Below, one piece after another: positions 63,309 to 64,000 of a DNA stretch of 64,000 nt. How positions within the stretch are numbered: position 1 is the first letter of the stretch; the number at the start of each line of letters is the position of its first letter. The position numbers and the translations under genes were made by a program. Source of the DNA: Pseudomonas sp. KBW05 (GTDB taxonomy: Bacteria; Pseudomonadota; Gammaproteobacteria; Pseudomonadales; Pseudomonadaceae); contig NZ_QAJM01000032.1 in NCBI RefSeq assembly GCF_003852405.1, forward strand, positions 1-64,000, read 5' to 3'. The notes beneath the pieces were generated by a model. The model was given only the letters and a program-made list of their open reading frames with translations, had not been told where the DNA came from and did not search any database.

Positions 63309-64000
63309 ATGGCAGTCGCTCATTCCCTGGGATTTCCGCGCATTGGACGCGATCGTGAACTGAAAAAAGCGCAGGAAGCGTTCTGGAAGGGCGAGCTCGA
63401 CGAAGCCGGCTTGCGGGCCGTTGGCCGTGATCTGCGCAAGACCCACTGGGACCTGCAAAAACAGGCCGGCATCGAGTTGCTGCCGGCCGGTGATTTTGCC
63501 TGGTACGACCAGGTGCTGACCCACTCGTTGATGTTTGGCGTGATCCCCGAGCGTTTCCGCCCGGCCGATGGCCAAGCCACTTTGCACACCCTGTTTGGCA
63601 TGGCCCGTGGCGTCAGCGACAGCTGCTGCGGCGGCGCCCACGCCCAGGAAATGACCAAATGGTTCGACACCAACTATCACTACCTGGTGCCTGAATTCAG
63701 CGCCGACCAGCAGTTCCACCTCGGCTGGGATCAACTGTTCGAAGAAGTGCAGGAAGCCCGCGAACTGGGGCACAACGTCAAACCGGTGGTGATCGGCCCG
63801 CTGACCTACCTGTGGCTGGGCAAGGCCAAGGGCGCAGATTTCGACAAGCTCGACCTGCTCGATCGCCTGCTGCCGCTGTACGGCCAGATCTTCCAGCGCC
63901 TCGCCGACCTGGGCGTGGAGTGGGTGCAGATCGACGAGCCGATCCTCGTGCTGGACCTGCCGCAAGACTGGAAAAACGCGTTTGAGCGTGCCTACAACCT
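63309..64000 (+). CDS. metE: Cobalamin-independent methionine synthase, partial
   Basis: The first 230 residues are present; the gene runs off the right edge. [40 protein letters not shown] and [13 protein letters not shown] are MetE N-terminal motifs, and [15 protein letters not shown] is the substrate loop. The enzyme transfers a methyl group from 5-methyltetrahydropteroyltriglutamate to homocysteine. CGGAG precedes the ATG. No cobalamin riboswitch or clear MetR box is visible in the 97 bases upstream. Confidence 0.95.
   Translation, partial: MAVAHSLGFPRIGRDRELKKAQEAFWKGELDEAGLRAVGRDLRKTHWDLQKQAGIELLPAGDFAWYDQVLTHSLMFGVIPERFRPADGQATLHTLFGMARGVSDSCCGGAHAQEMTKWFDTNYHYLVPEFSADQQFHLGWDQLFEEVQEARELGHNVKPVVIGPLTYLWLGKAKGADFDKLDLLDRLLPLYGQIFQRLADLGVEWVQIDEPILVLDLPQDWKNAFERAYN

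Overview
The window looks like a chromosomal segment of a Pseudomonas of the P. fluorescens group. Coding sequence is GC-rich, gene families are typical of pseudomonads, and about a dozen intergenic gaps carry the REP doublets (REPINs, arm GTGGGAGCGGGCTTGCTCGCGAA-like) common in that group. I see no rRNA, tRNA, CRISPR array, insertion sequence or prophage. About 53 genes are called; the last one (metE) runs off the right edge.

Layout. 0.2-3.3 kb: small operon of an ABM-type protein, an amidohydrolase and a YcaC hydrolase. 3.5-6.3 kb: LysR and AraC regulators and a degenerate GGDEF protein. 6.6-13.2 kb: a probable phytate-scavenging system with a TonB-dependent receptor, a two-domain beta-propeller phytase and its own ExbB-ExbD-TonB energiser; PhoB-box-like repeats precede the receptor and exbB. 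13.2-39.3 kb: a large organosulfur region, mostly on the minus strand: two TonB-dependent receptors, an SsuA-like binding protein, SsuC/SsuB-like ABC components, two FMN-dependent monooxygenases, an SfnB/DszC-like flavoprotein, a TauD dioxygenase, a four-domain rhodanese, a thiol dioxygenase, an AprA/AprB-like flavoprotein and ferredoxin pair, a class II aldolase and a LysR regulator. An Rhs polymorphic toxin with its immunity gene (21.1-25.9 kb) lies inside this region.

39.3-43.7 kb: AraC regulator, a small gene behind a Fur-like box, glutaminase, methanethiol S-methyltransferase (mddA), a signal peptidase II and a small DUF6124-like gene. 44.2-47.6 kb: a lower-GC three-gene cassette of a 2-oxoglutarate amino-acid hydroxylase, a LysO-like exporter and an exported amidohydrolase. 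47.7-52.1 kb: a polar amino-acid ABC transporter with a DadA-like oxidase and a divergent IclR regulator. 52.4-54.7 kb: carboxy(nor)spermidine dehydrogenase and decarboxylase. 55.1-61.9 kb: a LacI-controlled operon of an Fe/phosphonate-type ABC transporter, a metallophosphodiesterase and an OprD porin. 62.1 kb to the end: GFA protein, LysE exporter and metE.

The most interesting signal is regulatory. Four organosulfur transcription units share a gap-free 34-bp upstream box (three close copies, one weaker). Four minus-strand sulfur genes carry a second element, ACCGACCCC followed by CC(A/C)GG(C/T)GGAGG, in the 5' untranslated region. In three of the four, part of this leader is exactly complementary to that gene's own Shine-Dalgarno region, although the paired sequences differ. 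This looks like an RNA switch or similar translational control of sulfur-starvation genes. I know of no description of it, but could not search.
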